A DNA stretch of 64,000 bases from Neurospora crassa OR74A (lineage: Eukaryota > Ascomycota > Sordariomycetes > Sordariales > Sordariaceae). Below the pieces are notes generated by a model. The model saw only the letters and a program-made list of their open reading frames with translations, was not told the origin of the DNA and searched no databases. The DNA lies in assembly GCF_000182925.2 (NCBI RefSeq), contig NC_026501.1:3410001-3474000 (forward strand), given 5' to 3'. Numbering within the stretch: position 1 is the first letter of the stretch; each line of letters opens with the position of its first letter. A program made the position numbers and the translations under genes. This document shows, in pieces, positions 1 through 11,434 of this stretch.

Positions 1-3000
1 TTGATGTCCGGTCTCGCCGGGGTTGAGGCGGAGGTGGAAGAAGTCCCGTAGCCCGATGAGCTCAACTTTCCGTATGAAGAAGTACTTGGCTTGGAAAGAG
101 GAGGAGGAGGAGGAGGAGGAGACGCTTCAAACGCCGTGTCAAACGTCATTTGAATCTCACCGTCATCGTCGTGCTGGCGACCACCACCACTGTAGCCATA
201 ATCATCCGCTCCAAATCCACTCTTTGCATGGCTGGCACTGTAATCGTATCGATGAGAGGAGCTTGTTGTTGATTGTGGTAGTGGTGGTGAGTTCCAGACG
301 TTCTCCTCTTTGCGATCGTTCGATAACGAAACGGTGGACTGGTGCCTGTGGTTGTACTCGACGCTCGAGAATCCGCGATAGGGAGGAACTGCTCCGAGGC
401 TGGCGCTCCTAGTCTCTCTCAGGTGGTCTCGCGAGCCTTTTATTACAGGCGCTGGCGGGCCGAGAGGAGGCGGCACCTTCAGCTGCATGGGCGGCAGCGT
501 ACTCTTGATTTCTTTGACCTGGAGGACATCCTCATTAATGCCCCCGCTACCGTTCTGTGAGACAACCCTCTTCTTTTGTTGTTCTTTGGCTTCCTTGGCC
601 AGCTCGGCGCGGATGGCGTCGACATCGAAGAGTACGCCATGATTATTACCGTCCTTGTCCTCCGTCTTCCCACCGCTCCCGGAGGCGCCGCCACCCGCTT
701 TGGCCGAGTCTTCGTAAACTTCCCATTCCTGCCTCTTTGGCTTCTTCTTCTTGAAGAAACTGAATGCACCACCGCTCTTGCTCCCCGACCTTTCCCTCCC
801 CTCTCTTTCGAGCTCCTTTCTTGCCTCTTCGATTTCATTAATGAGTTCGCGTTGTCTTTCCTGATGATTCTCTGGATCTGGCTCCTCGATTTCGTCAAAC
901 TCGTCGTTCTCGACCATCCAACCGCATTCACGAAGGAGCCGTGGCATCGCCGTACGGTAATCCATGTGACCCACCACAAACTCGGTGACGTCAAAGTTTT
1001 CTATCCCGGCAATCCCCTCGATGGGGGCAAGACCCCCAATGCGCCTGATACCGCCGTTGGTCAAGCGGAAAAGGTATCCCAAGATCCAGTCATTGCGGTT
1101 GTATCCGTTGACAAAGCGCCCAGAAACCACGGCGCACGCGCGGAGATATTCATCCGTCTTCACAACGATGGGACTGCCAAACAGATAGACGTTCTGGACG
1201 AGGCCAAAAGCGCCCTTCCTGGCGAGTTCCTGGAGGCAGGAATAGATCACGCGACTACCCAGGGAATATCCCACAAGGGTGACGGGGCGGGTTCCCAGGT
1301 TACGGTCAATAAGCGAATCTGCGAGAATGAGACCAGCTGCAGTGGCACGGTCGAGAGAGACAGCCCAGGGGTTGTCGATGAGATATGAGAGCTTGGTAAG
1401 CACAACCGGTAGCTGGATAGCAGACATTAAGCTCATCAGGATGGTACTGCCTAGGAGCTGTTGAAGACCTTGCGTGAGGGCCTGGAGATAAGTTAATATT
1501 ACATGCCTCCTTCATAACTCGACTGCGTAGAATTGAGCGCTTACCTCTGTGGCCAAAATGTTAATGGTATCTCCCATACTGGTCAGCATTTCCGGCTCCC
1601 ATAGGACCGAGTAGATATCACCCATCAATGGATCCACTGTACTGAAAGGCAACCGGACGTCATCCACCTTGCCTGTCATCCACCCAGACACTGTTACGAT
1701 TAAATTTACCCTCTTATTGTTGTGTAGCGGTCTATACTCGAATGTCTTTACGGCGCCCGTTCGCCTGTTGGCCGCACGGACACCAATGATGCTACCAGAT
1801 GCCGCGGCCGAGGATGTGATAATGGCAGCACCTCCGGCGCCAGCTAAAAAGCCGGTTGTACCGCCAACACCAATCGTTGTGAAGCCTGCAGCCAGGCCGG
1901 CACCAATCACCGGAGCAAGCAGGCCGGCAGACAAGCCGATAACCAAGCCGCCGCCAACAGTTGCTAGGCCCATCATGATGTAACGTTTCTTGAGGGCCAT
2001 CTTGCGCCGGTTCTCTTTGTGCTCTTCCTCGTTCCAATTCTCCTTCTCAACGGCCTGCTGCATCTCCAGGGCATCTGTCACTTTCTTCTCAAACCGGCAG
2101 ATGTCAACCCAGGGAATCTCAAGATCCTTGGCGACTCTCTCGAGTAGGGTTCTTGACCTGGCGTCGTAGATAGAATCCGCAACGAGGACGAGGAACAAGT
2201 CGCAGAGTACCGTCCACCTCAGATCGATGTCGATCTTTTGCGAGGTCGGCATCTGCGAGGGCATCCTGACCGCCTCGTCCAGTTCTGACTTGTCATCGAT
2301 TGAGTACGGCGGCGGAGGTTCGGCAGGTGACTCCGAGTCTGGGGATGGGGGTGTCGAGTTGGGACGTGAAGATTTCGAAGCAGACGACGTCGAATCTCTT
2401 TTGTTCGCTTCGTCTGCCATGGGGTTCCTGACCCTCGCGTTTGCCATTAGCACCGGAGTCAGGTCTTGGGGCATGACGCCATGCGCAGCAAGCTGCTCGA
2501 TCATGATCTGCTCGGCCGGGCTGATGTCCATGTGCGAGTACAAGCGCATCATCATCTTCTGACTCCACATCTTCATGCTTTCGGCGGCGAATGTGACTTC
2601 CTTCTGTGGCTTGCTCCTCCCCTGCTGAAGATTGTCAACCTCCCTCACCATGACCGACAGTTCCAGCCTCGTCAAGCCGACATAGGCAATCCTTTGGCCC
2701 TCTGTGAGTAACTCCTTGGTGGCTTGCAGTTGACTGACGGCATCGCGCTGTACATCGTCCTCCTCTGCCACGCCTGTGCCTCCTCCCGGGTCTTTGAAGA
2801 GGTACTGGGTGTTCTCATCCATGCTAGTCTGGGACTCGGCGTCGTCGTCGAGGAGGACCCTAGTATATCCCTTGCCTGCGCCACCTAGTCCCGCGTACTG
2901 GACCTTCTCTTCCTCTGACTCGTCGTGTTCTCGAGCGATCAGCTTGTTGTCGTCATCATAAATGTCATACGGCGCATATGCCGGCATTTCCTGCCATTCG

Positions 3001-3598
3001 TCATCCTCGTCTTTCTTCTTCTCCTCCGAGGGCTGGCTCAGTGTCAGCTGTTGATGGGAAAAGCCAGACGTGCCGGCTACGCCAAGAGCTCCGGCGCCTC
3101 CCATGGCGGCAGTGCTATTTTCGCGCTTATGGCCCGGAGAAAGCTCTTGATCTTTCTTGACTTCGGCTATGGCCATATCTTGGTACTTGGGGGGCTCCTT
3201 CACTGCTACCGGCTTTGTCTCCGACGTGACTGTATGTTCTTGGGTGCCTGGTGACTTGGCCTTTTTTGACGGAGGCTCGGACGGCATCTCCAGAGCTTTC
3301 GGAGTGGATATACTCGGATTCCGGGACGCCGGTAGGGCTGTCGAGGATTCGCCTTGTTGTTTACAATGTTCGTGTCGAGCACCTGAAGAGAGTTGCGGCG
3401 CCTGCGCATCGCTGTTTCTGTTCTCGCGGCCCGGACCGGGCTTGTCGGATTTCTGGTCATCGTGGTTGCTGCTTAATGTCATATTTCGTTCTGTCGCCGT
3501 CGTCTTCCCGGCATCTTGGGCGTCGTCGTCTGTGGACGTCGCATCCTTGACTGAGGCCGTCGCTTTCGGGATCGCGTGTGGTTGTGGTGTTGTTGTGG

Positions 3599-3629
<31 letters not shown>

Positions 3630-3812
3630 CGTGGCAATCGTAGGGGCATGGTACTTCCGGATGGGCAAGCCGAAGTCGTCGAGCTCCGGCGGCTCTTGGA
3701 TGCTACCGGGTTGTGATACGGCTACGGTATTCTTTTGTTCTTGCTTGTTGACCCCGGTTGCCGAGGCTTGTTGGTGGTCGTCGCCAGCCGGGCCTGCACC
3801 GAGTCCCGGCAT
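1..3812 (-). CDS. DUF726 family (TMCO4/Mil1-like) alpha/beta-hydrolase, 3' end cut by window edge
   Basis: Exons: 3812-1545 and 1481 to beyond position 1; the intron 1482-1544 has donor GTAAGC and acceptor CTCCAG and joins codons in phase 0. At least 1249 residues are visible and the frame is still open at base 1. The N-terminal 600 residues are low-complexity, with a run of 15 Thr. A Gly/Ala-rich hydrophobic stretch (about residues 611-690) looks membrane-associated. It is followed by an alpha/beta-hydrolase core with nucleophile elbow GYSLG near residue 824. This order matches DUF726 proteins (human TMCO4, yeast Mil1), putative lipases or membrane hydrolases linked to vesicle traffic; the substrate is unknown. 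The C-terminal tail is charged, then rich in Ser, Pro and Tyr, with a seven-Pro run near the left edge. The start ATG has G at -3. The family call is firm; the exact function is inference. Confidence 0.85.
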
Positions 3813-5576
3813 GGCGTGTGTCTTGAACGTACTCGGTTACTGTGATGGATTCGGCGCTTGTTAGGCTGTCACTTTGGGTGGGGTCCAAAGACGAAAGTCG
3901 GATGGAATTGGGAGCAGCCTTTGACGGGCTCAATATGTCGGAAGATGGGAGGGGAAAGTTGAGACCGGGTTTTGAAGGACGGAATGAGCAGCAACTGGGC
4001 GCAACAACACATTGACATTTTGGCCTGTCACTTCCGCTTGGAGGAGGTACGTAGTGTACCTCTAGTGTACTGCGTATACCCCTGTCTCAGGTTCAAGTCA
4101 GTGCGGCGGGGCAGGGGGGGCGTTGAAATGTTTCCCCAAGCAGTTAATACGCGTCGTCGATGGGTGTGTCCATTCAACCCGAGAACACGAACGCCAACCT
4201 CGGACGAGATATACCGAGATGTAGAAGCATCCATCGGATTTACGTAATGTTGAAATGACCAGCTTCTCGCAATCAGGGCTTCCTTACGGCTCTCAGGGGA
4301 AAGTTCAATCCGGACTGTCGTCCATCCATCGTTCCGGTCCTGCAGAGACGATAGCCGGGCGAAGTGGTCGCAAAAATAAAGCGAAGATGGACAGTCCAAT
4401 GCAGCTCGCTTTGGCTAGGAAAGGCTGTTACAGAACTGTGATACCATAATTTAGAGGGCATCGGCCAGATTCCGTGAGGGATTCTTGCGTTCAGGAACTG
4501 CCTTGAAGTCAGGTTCAAAGACATAACAAAGACGCTTGGATGCATGATAAGAGTATTCCCCAGGTGTATGGTACCTACCAAGTTACTGGCCGTGATATTC
4601 TTACGAGCAACCATTCGCCGTGTTCGAACTCCGAGGACAACTGCAATTTAGTCGACAACATTGTTTGCCTATGAGAAGGGGAAAGTGACAAAGTTAGTCA
4701 GTGGTCCTCCCACCATACTTGCAGTGCTCGATGCGAGCGAGTCAGTACTTCGAGGTTGGTGGACGTACCATAACAGCCTGAAAGATCTCAGTATGGTCGG
4801 TTTGCAGGATCAGGTTCGTGGGATTACGGAAATCATCGCTTGTTTACGAGGAAAAGATACGGTCCACTTCTGGCTACCGCATCCTCATTCACTACCTTGG
4901 ATTTTTTTTTTTTTTTTTTTTTTTTTTTGTCTCAGTGTTAATGTACGCCCACAATCTGGTAGGTATAGCAAGCAGAGCTTGACCTCCTCTGGTATACAAA
5001 GCGAGCGCCAGCAGGGTTAAAAATCGACCCTTGCGTTCACAGCTAGTGTAACAGCCCAGAACCAGCCTGCATTGACCTTGTGAACATTAGTAGGAATATT
5101 CTATTCGATCCAGCCCTACCTGAGAAGAGCGCCTTCGAGATACACGTATGTATGTAGACATGACGATCCATATATCATAGGTAGACCCTCTCAACCCTTG
5201 GACCTGAGGTTTCTCACCATTCACCTATCTTGGCGACATTTATGTCACACATCCTTACCAACAGGAAGCTCTCCGTCTCCGCCATCCCTCTTCCTGTTTC
5301 TGGCCCGCTATGGGCAATGTCAGATCTCCCGTCCTTGTTCAACGGTTGTATGATCGGCAATCCGTAATCCGAACGGTAGTGAACAAGACAAGCCTGTGCG
5401 TCAATAGATAGATATCTGCATGCTAGTATCGTATGAGTAGGTAATGATGGTGGTGCTCGGGTTGACGGGAGTCAATTCCAAGGGTCTTTGTCGTAGCTGA
5501 GTCACCTCCAGCCATAAACCGTGAGATCATGGACTCTATGTAAACCGTTTTGTCAACAGTTCATTGAACCCTTGTT
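3813..5576. other. Intergenic, DUF726 promoter side / UTP23 3' side
   Basis: No supported gene. It holds the 5' region of the DUF726 gene and the downstream region of UTP23. A run of 27 T lies at 4902-4928. Open frames here are short and have no recognisable product. Confidence 0.6.
4902..4928. repeat. T27 homopolymer
   Basis: Uninterrupted run of 27 T on the plus strand in intergenic DNA. The length may be unreliable because of sequencing slippage. Confidence 0.9.
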
Positions 5577-6717
5577 TCACTCCTCCTTGACCCCAGCCAC
5601 TGTCGTCTCCGCTGACTGCTCCCCGGCACCACCCCCACCCTCCGCGGCGCCGCCGGCGGTTTTCCTACGACGCTTCCGCTTGGCCTTGCCCTCAGCTGTC
5701 GAATCCGTAGTCGTCTCCGAGGGTTTCTTCGGCCTTTGTGGATCTGAGGGCGATTTCTTCTTCTTGTCGTCTTCCTTCTTGGCTTTCTTCATCGCCAGGG
5801 GATTTGGCTGTTTGGGACCATAGTTCTTCTTTTTCTTTTTCTTCTCCTTCTGTTCCTGTTCCGCGGAACCAGCTGCATCTGTTGATTTCTCCTTGTTGAC
5901 TTCCTGACCCTGGCCACCCTCGCCTTCGCTGTCAGAATCGCCTTCGGAGTCTTCTTTTTCGTCGCCATCTTCTCTCTTTCTCTTCAGCGACCTTCTGATA
6001 ATACCATCCTTGAACCTGTGGAAGTGCGTTAGTATTGCCGAGGGGGGGATTCGCGAACGAATGTTTGATGGTTGGTTGACTGGTGATTGATGCTTACTTT
6101 TGACGTTCCTCCCTGTCTCTGATTTGCTGTGATGCCTCGGACATGGGCTCGAGGATCATGACACTCCTGCGGCAATACATCAGTGGCGTAGACACCACCG
6201 ACCTCAACCTGTGCCGCTGTTGAACCAAAGCAAATTAGCAAACGCCCTGTTTACCCATCAAAGAGCTCCGTTCCACCAAGAACATCCTGTTCCACTAAGC
6301 ACAATTACTTACCAACCACTCGTCATTGGTCGCCACCACATAACGAAATTTATTCTGCCCTTTGCCCTTGGGGTCCACGACTGAGAGCATGCACTCGCGC
6401 TCAGTAAGGGGGTCCTGGTCCATCAGATGGCCGCAGCGTCTCCTCTCGAAGGTCTTGGCGCGCTCGATGGCGGCTGGGACGTTCGGGTCCCGGTCGGGGC
6501 CGGGCTTGTTCTTTGCGTAGAGGGCGCGGATGCAGCATTGGGTGATCATGGGCTTGATGTCCTTGGTGTTGAGCGTCTTCTGGAACAAGTTCATGATGTC
6601 GAGCTTGACCGTGTCGAGCACGATGTCGCTGGTCAGGAGCAGCTGGTAGGGCTGGCGGAAGCCGAGCTGCTCGAACGAGCGCATCAGCTTCTTGTAGGCC
6701 TTCCTGCTCTTGCCCAT
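5577..6717 (-). CDS. UTP23: rRNA-processing protein Utp23 (SSU processome, PIN-like)
   Basis: Exons 6717-6313, 6216-6098 and 6015-5577 give 320 residues; introns 6217-6312 and 6016-6097 have GTAAGT/GTAAGC donors and join in frame. Utp23 is a nucleolar SSU-processome factor that binds snR30 and is needed for early 18S pre-rRNA cleavages. The N-terminus (MGKSRKAYKKL, then FRQPYQLLL) and the block RSVMILEPMSEAS in exon 2 match the Fcf1/Utp23 PIN-like fold. The CCHC zinc-binding residues are visible: a Cys in TQCCIRAL, RRCGH, and REC just before MLSVV. The C-terminal 140 residues are Lys/Glu-rich with poly-Lys runs, as expected of a nucleolar RNA-binding tail. The upstream sense strand is rich in C and T, typical of fungal housekeeping promoters. 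Confidence 0.93.
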
Positions 6718-8078
6718 TGTGAGACTGTTGGCGTGATTGTGGTCGGGTTAGGTATTTTGGATTGGACGGTGAGAGTGTGGTTGTCGCCGAGAAGGATGAT
6801 CAGCCGAATCGACTTATAGGGAGACTGAAAGAGAGAGAGAGAAAAGAAAAAGTAAGATGTTATGATGGTAGTGAGGTGAGATAGGATGCTTTTCCTCGAT
6901 GAAGGCCCACCCTCGTCTGTCGGTTCGGTTTGATGTGGAAAGCAAAACCAAGAGGCGACAAGGGGAGACCTAAAAATTGTCAGAATCCCACAGGAAACAA
7001 CAAAAAAGGATGCCAAGCTCGTTCGTGTCGAACCTTGAAACCTTCTTTACAGAAGGGCACGAAAGATCGGTCCAGTTGTCTGTGTCTGGTCCAATCTGCC
7101 CTTCACTGCAAGCTCATAGACTTTTAAACCGACTTCCTCGAAAAATTTCCAGGCAGGCAATTGGCCCAGGGTATTCAGAAAGATTTAGCTGGTCCGAGCA
7201 TACCTAGTGCGGCCCCCATTGTGGAAAAGCATCGAAAAGCCCCACAACCTCAACCTGCTCCAACCTAGCTGCAGCCCCAAACCTGAGTTGACAGTACCCC
7301 TACGTGGGCTGAAGGCCAGATGGAATGATGGATATGCCCGGTGGGCGCTACCTACTATTACCTACTGTAAACGGAGTCGAGTTTTGGTTCATGCCCGTTG
7401 CAAGTTTCGCGCTAACAAACCTCTGGGGGTTGATCTATTGTCAGCCGCACTGATCTGGTATCCCACGTGCGAAACACCACACCCCGTTCCCGTCACCGGA
7501 AGCACGATGGATCGTTGGGTTGCGCTAAAGTTACAGAGACCTTGGATCCGGGATGGATTGTGCCGTTTATGATCAACTAACCGTTGTAAATGTGGTAGAT
7601 GAACACAAAAGGACCAAATGTTTCTCCTTTGGAGTCTGTGTAATACCACCATCCCCAGAAAAGCAGGAACTGGAACTATAATGCGGCTAATAAAGTTTAA
7701 GTGCCCATGTTAACCCACACCGGACGCCGCCTTCATAAAGCTCCTAACCCATCCTCGATGTCGCTTGCCTTCCTCCACTCCGCCCACCATGAGGTTTCTC
7801 GCTTGGAGACTCAACACCCGGAGATGTATCCTCAGAACACCAATGTGTATGTAAAGATTGCAACATGATGAACATACAACCCAAGAGAAGCCGCTCAAAG
7901 GTAACTAAGTAAACCTGGGACTGTCTGGAAACTCCATGCGTCTCCGGTAAAACAGCCATTCCTTACCATTCCCCTTTTGTCCCGCCGCTCCAAAGAACCC
8001 AACAAAAGAAACCCATATCTATAATTCTACTTCGACAGCGAAGAAAAGCAACTAGAAATGTGCAAACAGTAATGATCA
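6718..8078. other. Intergenic, UTP23 promoter / PTC7 3' side
   Basis: No supported gene. The first 150 bases hold a purine-rich plus strand (GA repeats around 6827-6850), the likely pyrimidine-rich core promoter of UTP23. Nothing else is recognised. Confidence 0.55.
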
Positions 8079-9838
8079 TCAGTCGTTCCTTTTGCAAATG
8101 GCTGCAACGACGCTGATATCGTCTGGCTTGCCTGTCGCGTATTCCATGTCAGTTATGTCTGCCGAGTGAGTAGAGTTGGGAAGGAGGTGAGACTTACCGC
8201 CTTCACTGGCAAGACCTTCTTCAATAGCATGTTCCATGAATGGACTCTCCGCGTACGGATCCAAAGCGATGGCTTTTGCGGCTTCCATCAGTTCCTCCGC
8301 CACGAATCCCATCATGCCAGCATCATTGTCCAGCACGGTCCCCCGTAGAACGCCCTTGCTCACTTTTACTTCGCCCGCCCGCCATTTTTCTATGCACTCA
8401 CAGACCTTCTCCGAGATCTCATGCGACCAAAGGTTGTCAATAACACCATCCGACATGGCTAGTACAACATCTCCCTCCTGTATTGGTACCTCGTCCACCA
8501 CTGCGATTGTACGGGGTGTGTCGGGACTGTTGGTGCCCAGTTGACGCGGGCAATCGAACCAATGCCACTGCTCAGTCGACTTGTACACGATTTCGCGTGT
8601 CGACGGCCGCACAACCATCACCTGCGAGTCGCCAAGGTTGGTGACGTAAAGCAGCGGCTCCACATCGCTCCTTCCGCTGTTGTCCAGCTTCTCGGTCTCG
8701 CCCTGTACTTTAGCATGGCCAGCGCTATCGGTGCTCTGATAAGGTGGCCGATCCCCATCTGTCAGGTTCGTGGCACCTCCACTTGCGGAACCCTTGTCAG
8801 ACTCAGCAACGTCCTGACCAGGTTCTCCCAGCTTGCGACGGTAATGTAGCTGTGCGCCCGCAACTGTCGTCGTGCCTTGCCAGTCGTTCGGTGATGCCGT
8901 CGCTTCCATTGTTTGTTCGTACGCTTGTTGCAGATATGCGATCGGGTCGGGGCGGTAAGTGTCGCCTTGTCGTACGGCGTCCTCGAACACTGCGCTGGCC
9001 CAAAAGTGCAATATTAGTCGGGACCAGAGGCTGCATGCGCAAGATGTCGGTTAGCAATCTGTAAGTGACTCTCCCATCCCCGAGCGACCGGGACGGCAAG
9101 TGACGTAAGAGAATTCCCAGCACTGTAACGGAGAAGGGCCGAAAGAAAAAGTTTGACAAGAGGAAAAGGGCATGATTTGAGGAATAGAACTCACCCAGCA
9201 TGCCCTCGGGGTCGTGTACTCCATGCGCCCACGCCGTCGTTTGCGCAAACAAAGTATTTGCTGGCAAATACAGCATCGTCGCCGTTGGTGTAACCTCGTA
9301 TCAACTTCCCGTTGACATAAGCCGCACGGCGATCTCGACTGCGATCATGCGTACTGAGAGGGTCGCTGAAAGAACCGGAGGGTGGCGAGAGGAATGGTGG
9401 TGGGAAAGGGCGAGGCGGGCGCTTTGCGTATAGACCAATACCCGTGTCGAAGCGGAAGGGAAGCTTAGGAAGCTCTTCCTCGGTGATTCCGTCCTCGTGG
9501 AGTCCAGCAGGTGACTGTTCATCATGACCAGCTTCTTCGAGGCCAGGAAGCGTTGGCGTGGGCGAAGTAGAGGCTTCACGGGCAATCGTGGGAGAGGGAC
9601 TGGCGCGGCTTGTGTCGTTGTCGGCGGGATGACACGATGCCGGCCCTGTCAAGAAGCCGGCACGCTGTTGTTGCCATTGAGGGTGGCATTGCCATTGCGC
9701 AACGACTCGTAATCGTGGTCCCGCCCTTAGGTTTTGAAGTGTGTGGTTTGCGACAGAAGACGAGAGTAAGAGGGGCACAGCGCCCGACGGGCTTGCGTGT
9801 GGTATCGAGGCCAGCAGTCGGGGAGGTAGTCTCCTCAT
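8079..9838 (-). CDS. PTC7: PP2C-type protein phosphatase, Ptc7/PPTC7-like, mitochondrial
   Basis: Exons 9838-9195, 9030-8198 and 8131-8079 give 509 residues. Intron 9031-9194 joins HAG to LWSRLI; intron 8132-8197 (GTAAGT, branch ACTGAC) joins SEGG to KPDDIS, restoring the family's C-terminal metal-binding DD. PP2C motifs in order: NDGVGAW, TNLGDSQV, MSDGVIDNLW, KPDDISVV. Yeast Ptc7 and human PPTC7 are mitochondrial phosphatases that activate coenzyme Q synthesis and other matrix enzymes. The chosen start, MRRLPPRLLASIPHAS, looks like a mitochondrial presequence; the frame stays open for 143 codons upstream to an ATG at 10267, so a longer form is not excluded. Between the GDS and DGVGAW regions the protein carries an acidic low-complexity insert. 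Confidence 0.92.
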
Positions 9839-11434
9839 CCCAGTGGCGCGCGGTCGAACTGATTTATGGTGATGCTGAGGAGCAGCATCCGAGGAGAGAG
9901 GAAGAGGCCCCGAGGAGGAGGGGTGTGAAGAAAGAGGAAAAAGAATGAGGGTTCCAAGCAAAGTGCGCACGGTGTTGATTCTCTCACTGTCAAGGAACCG
10001 ATGAAGAGCAGCTGATAAGTCGAAAGACAAGGGAAAGAGCGGCTGAGCCAGAAGGCATGGAAACTTCAGGTTGGTGAGCACTGGTGGTTCCCAGATTTCT
10101 TGCCCTTTTGGGGCGCCTGGAGGGACGATTACAGGCTCGGCAGGCAGGACTCTGCATTCCCTTCCGTTACCTAGAGGTGGTACTGCAACAGCCCGTACAA
10201 GGGTCCTTATCTTATCGTACATGAAGCCTCCCTCACCTGGGGCTTCTGCGCTACTGCGCGAGCACATGTAGCCAAAAGCTTACTATGTAGAGGTATGTAA
10301 GATTCTCGCCATGCTAATAATACCACCGAACGGGATTATTCACCGGAACATCGGGAATCCTTCCAGGTGTTCTATGGTGCGTAACCATAGTCCAAATCTG
10401 TACGGTACGTGACCCGTCGCCGTGTACCGCGTAGCATGTAGGTCTGTAGTTCAAGCAGATCCCCTCGTTTCTGACGGGAGACCCCACTGTTAACGTTACC
10501 TGGTGCAATGATTACCTATGCTCAGCAAGGTTGGAACTCGGGCAATATAAGCTAAAATGTTGTCGTGCAATATCGTCCGATATATAAATACTATCCATCA
10601 TCATTGAAGCATGCCTTGAAACAGTTTAATCAGGGTCGGCATCTCGTGTGTGATGATGTTTTATAAGTGCAGCCGTTATACGAGATGGAATGACCATTTA
10701 TTTAACGTTGGGATTAGGAACGCCTGTTAACCTGACCTGACTCGCTTTGATCGACATTAGACCAAAGGCATATTCACGACTTTTCCCGACTAAATTTCAA
10801 ATAGGCTAAGTAGTTCCAATTCCCGGATGACGGACGCGTCTTATGGGATCCAAAGGTCAAAGATTGGGTTCCCTGATCACCCCCTGCAAGATGACCTAAG
10901 ACTATCCAAAGACGTGTACCTTGCAATGCTCCAAGGCTGCTCCAAGGCTTCCTGATGATATAACCCAAAACTCTCCAGAGCCAGTGGGAACAGACAAGCG
11001 TATGACAGATAACAAGAACAAATTATTAGTATTCGACACAACTGTAGCAAGGTTTTCAAACCCATCCTAACCAACACGCCATGACTTATGCAAATCTGAC
11101 AATGATACCAACAGCCGAGGATTTCCCAACCTGCTAATAAACCAGGTGACTTGTACAATTCCCAGGTCATCTATTACTAACCCCCAAACCCCACGCCCAT
11201 ATGAGTAGTAGCCATTCCAAAAAACCTTACGCCAAACAATGTACTAAAAAAAAAAAAAAGAAAAAAGAAATATTGCAAGTTCGAACAAGTACTCGCCTCC
11301 GTTTAATTCTAACCCACATATCGTCTCGCCCAAAACCTCAACTGTCCTCCAAGCCTAAAATGCTTAACCATAATATTGTAGGTAACCTGGTGTTATCGGC
11401 CTGTCGGGCACTACACCTGGCACATGCTGACCAT
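9839..11434. other. Intergenic, PTC7 promoter / PH-protein 3' side
   Basis: No supported gene beyond the possible upstream extension of PTC7 (9839-10267). An A-rich tract at about 11245-11270 lies just downstream of the PH-protein gene. The rest has no recognisable coding or RNA signal. Confidence 0.5.

Noticed and set aside
479-994. 171-codon frame, minus strand, and the 270-codon plus-strand frame at 576-1388
   Set aside because: Both are shadows of the DUF726 C-terminal exon, whose frame is continuous to base 1.
4590-4650. Possible tRNA T-arm around GTTCGAACTCC
   Set aside because: The flanking bases do not pair into a T stem and no acceptor or anticodon stem is visible.
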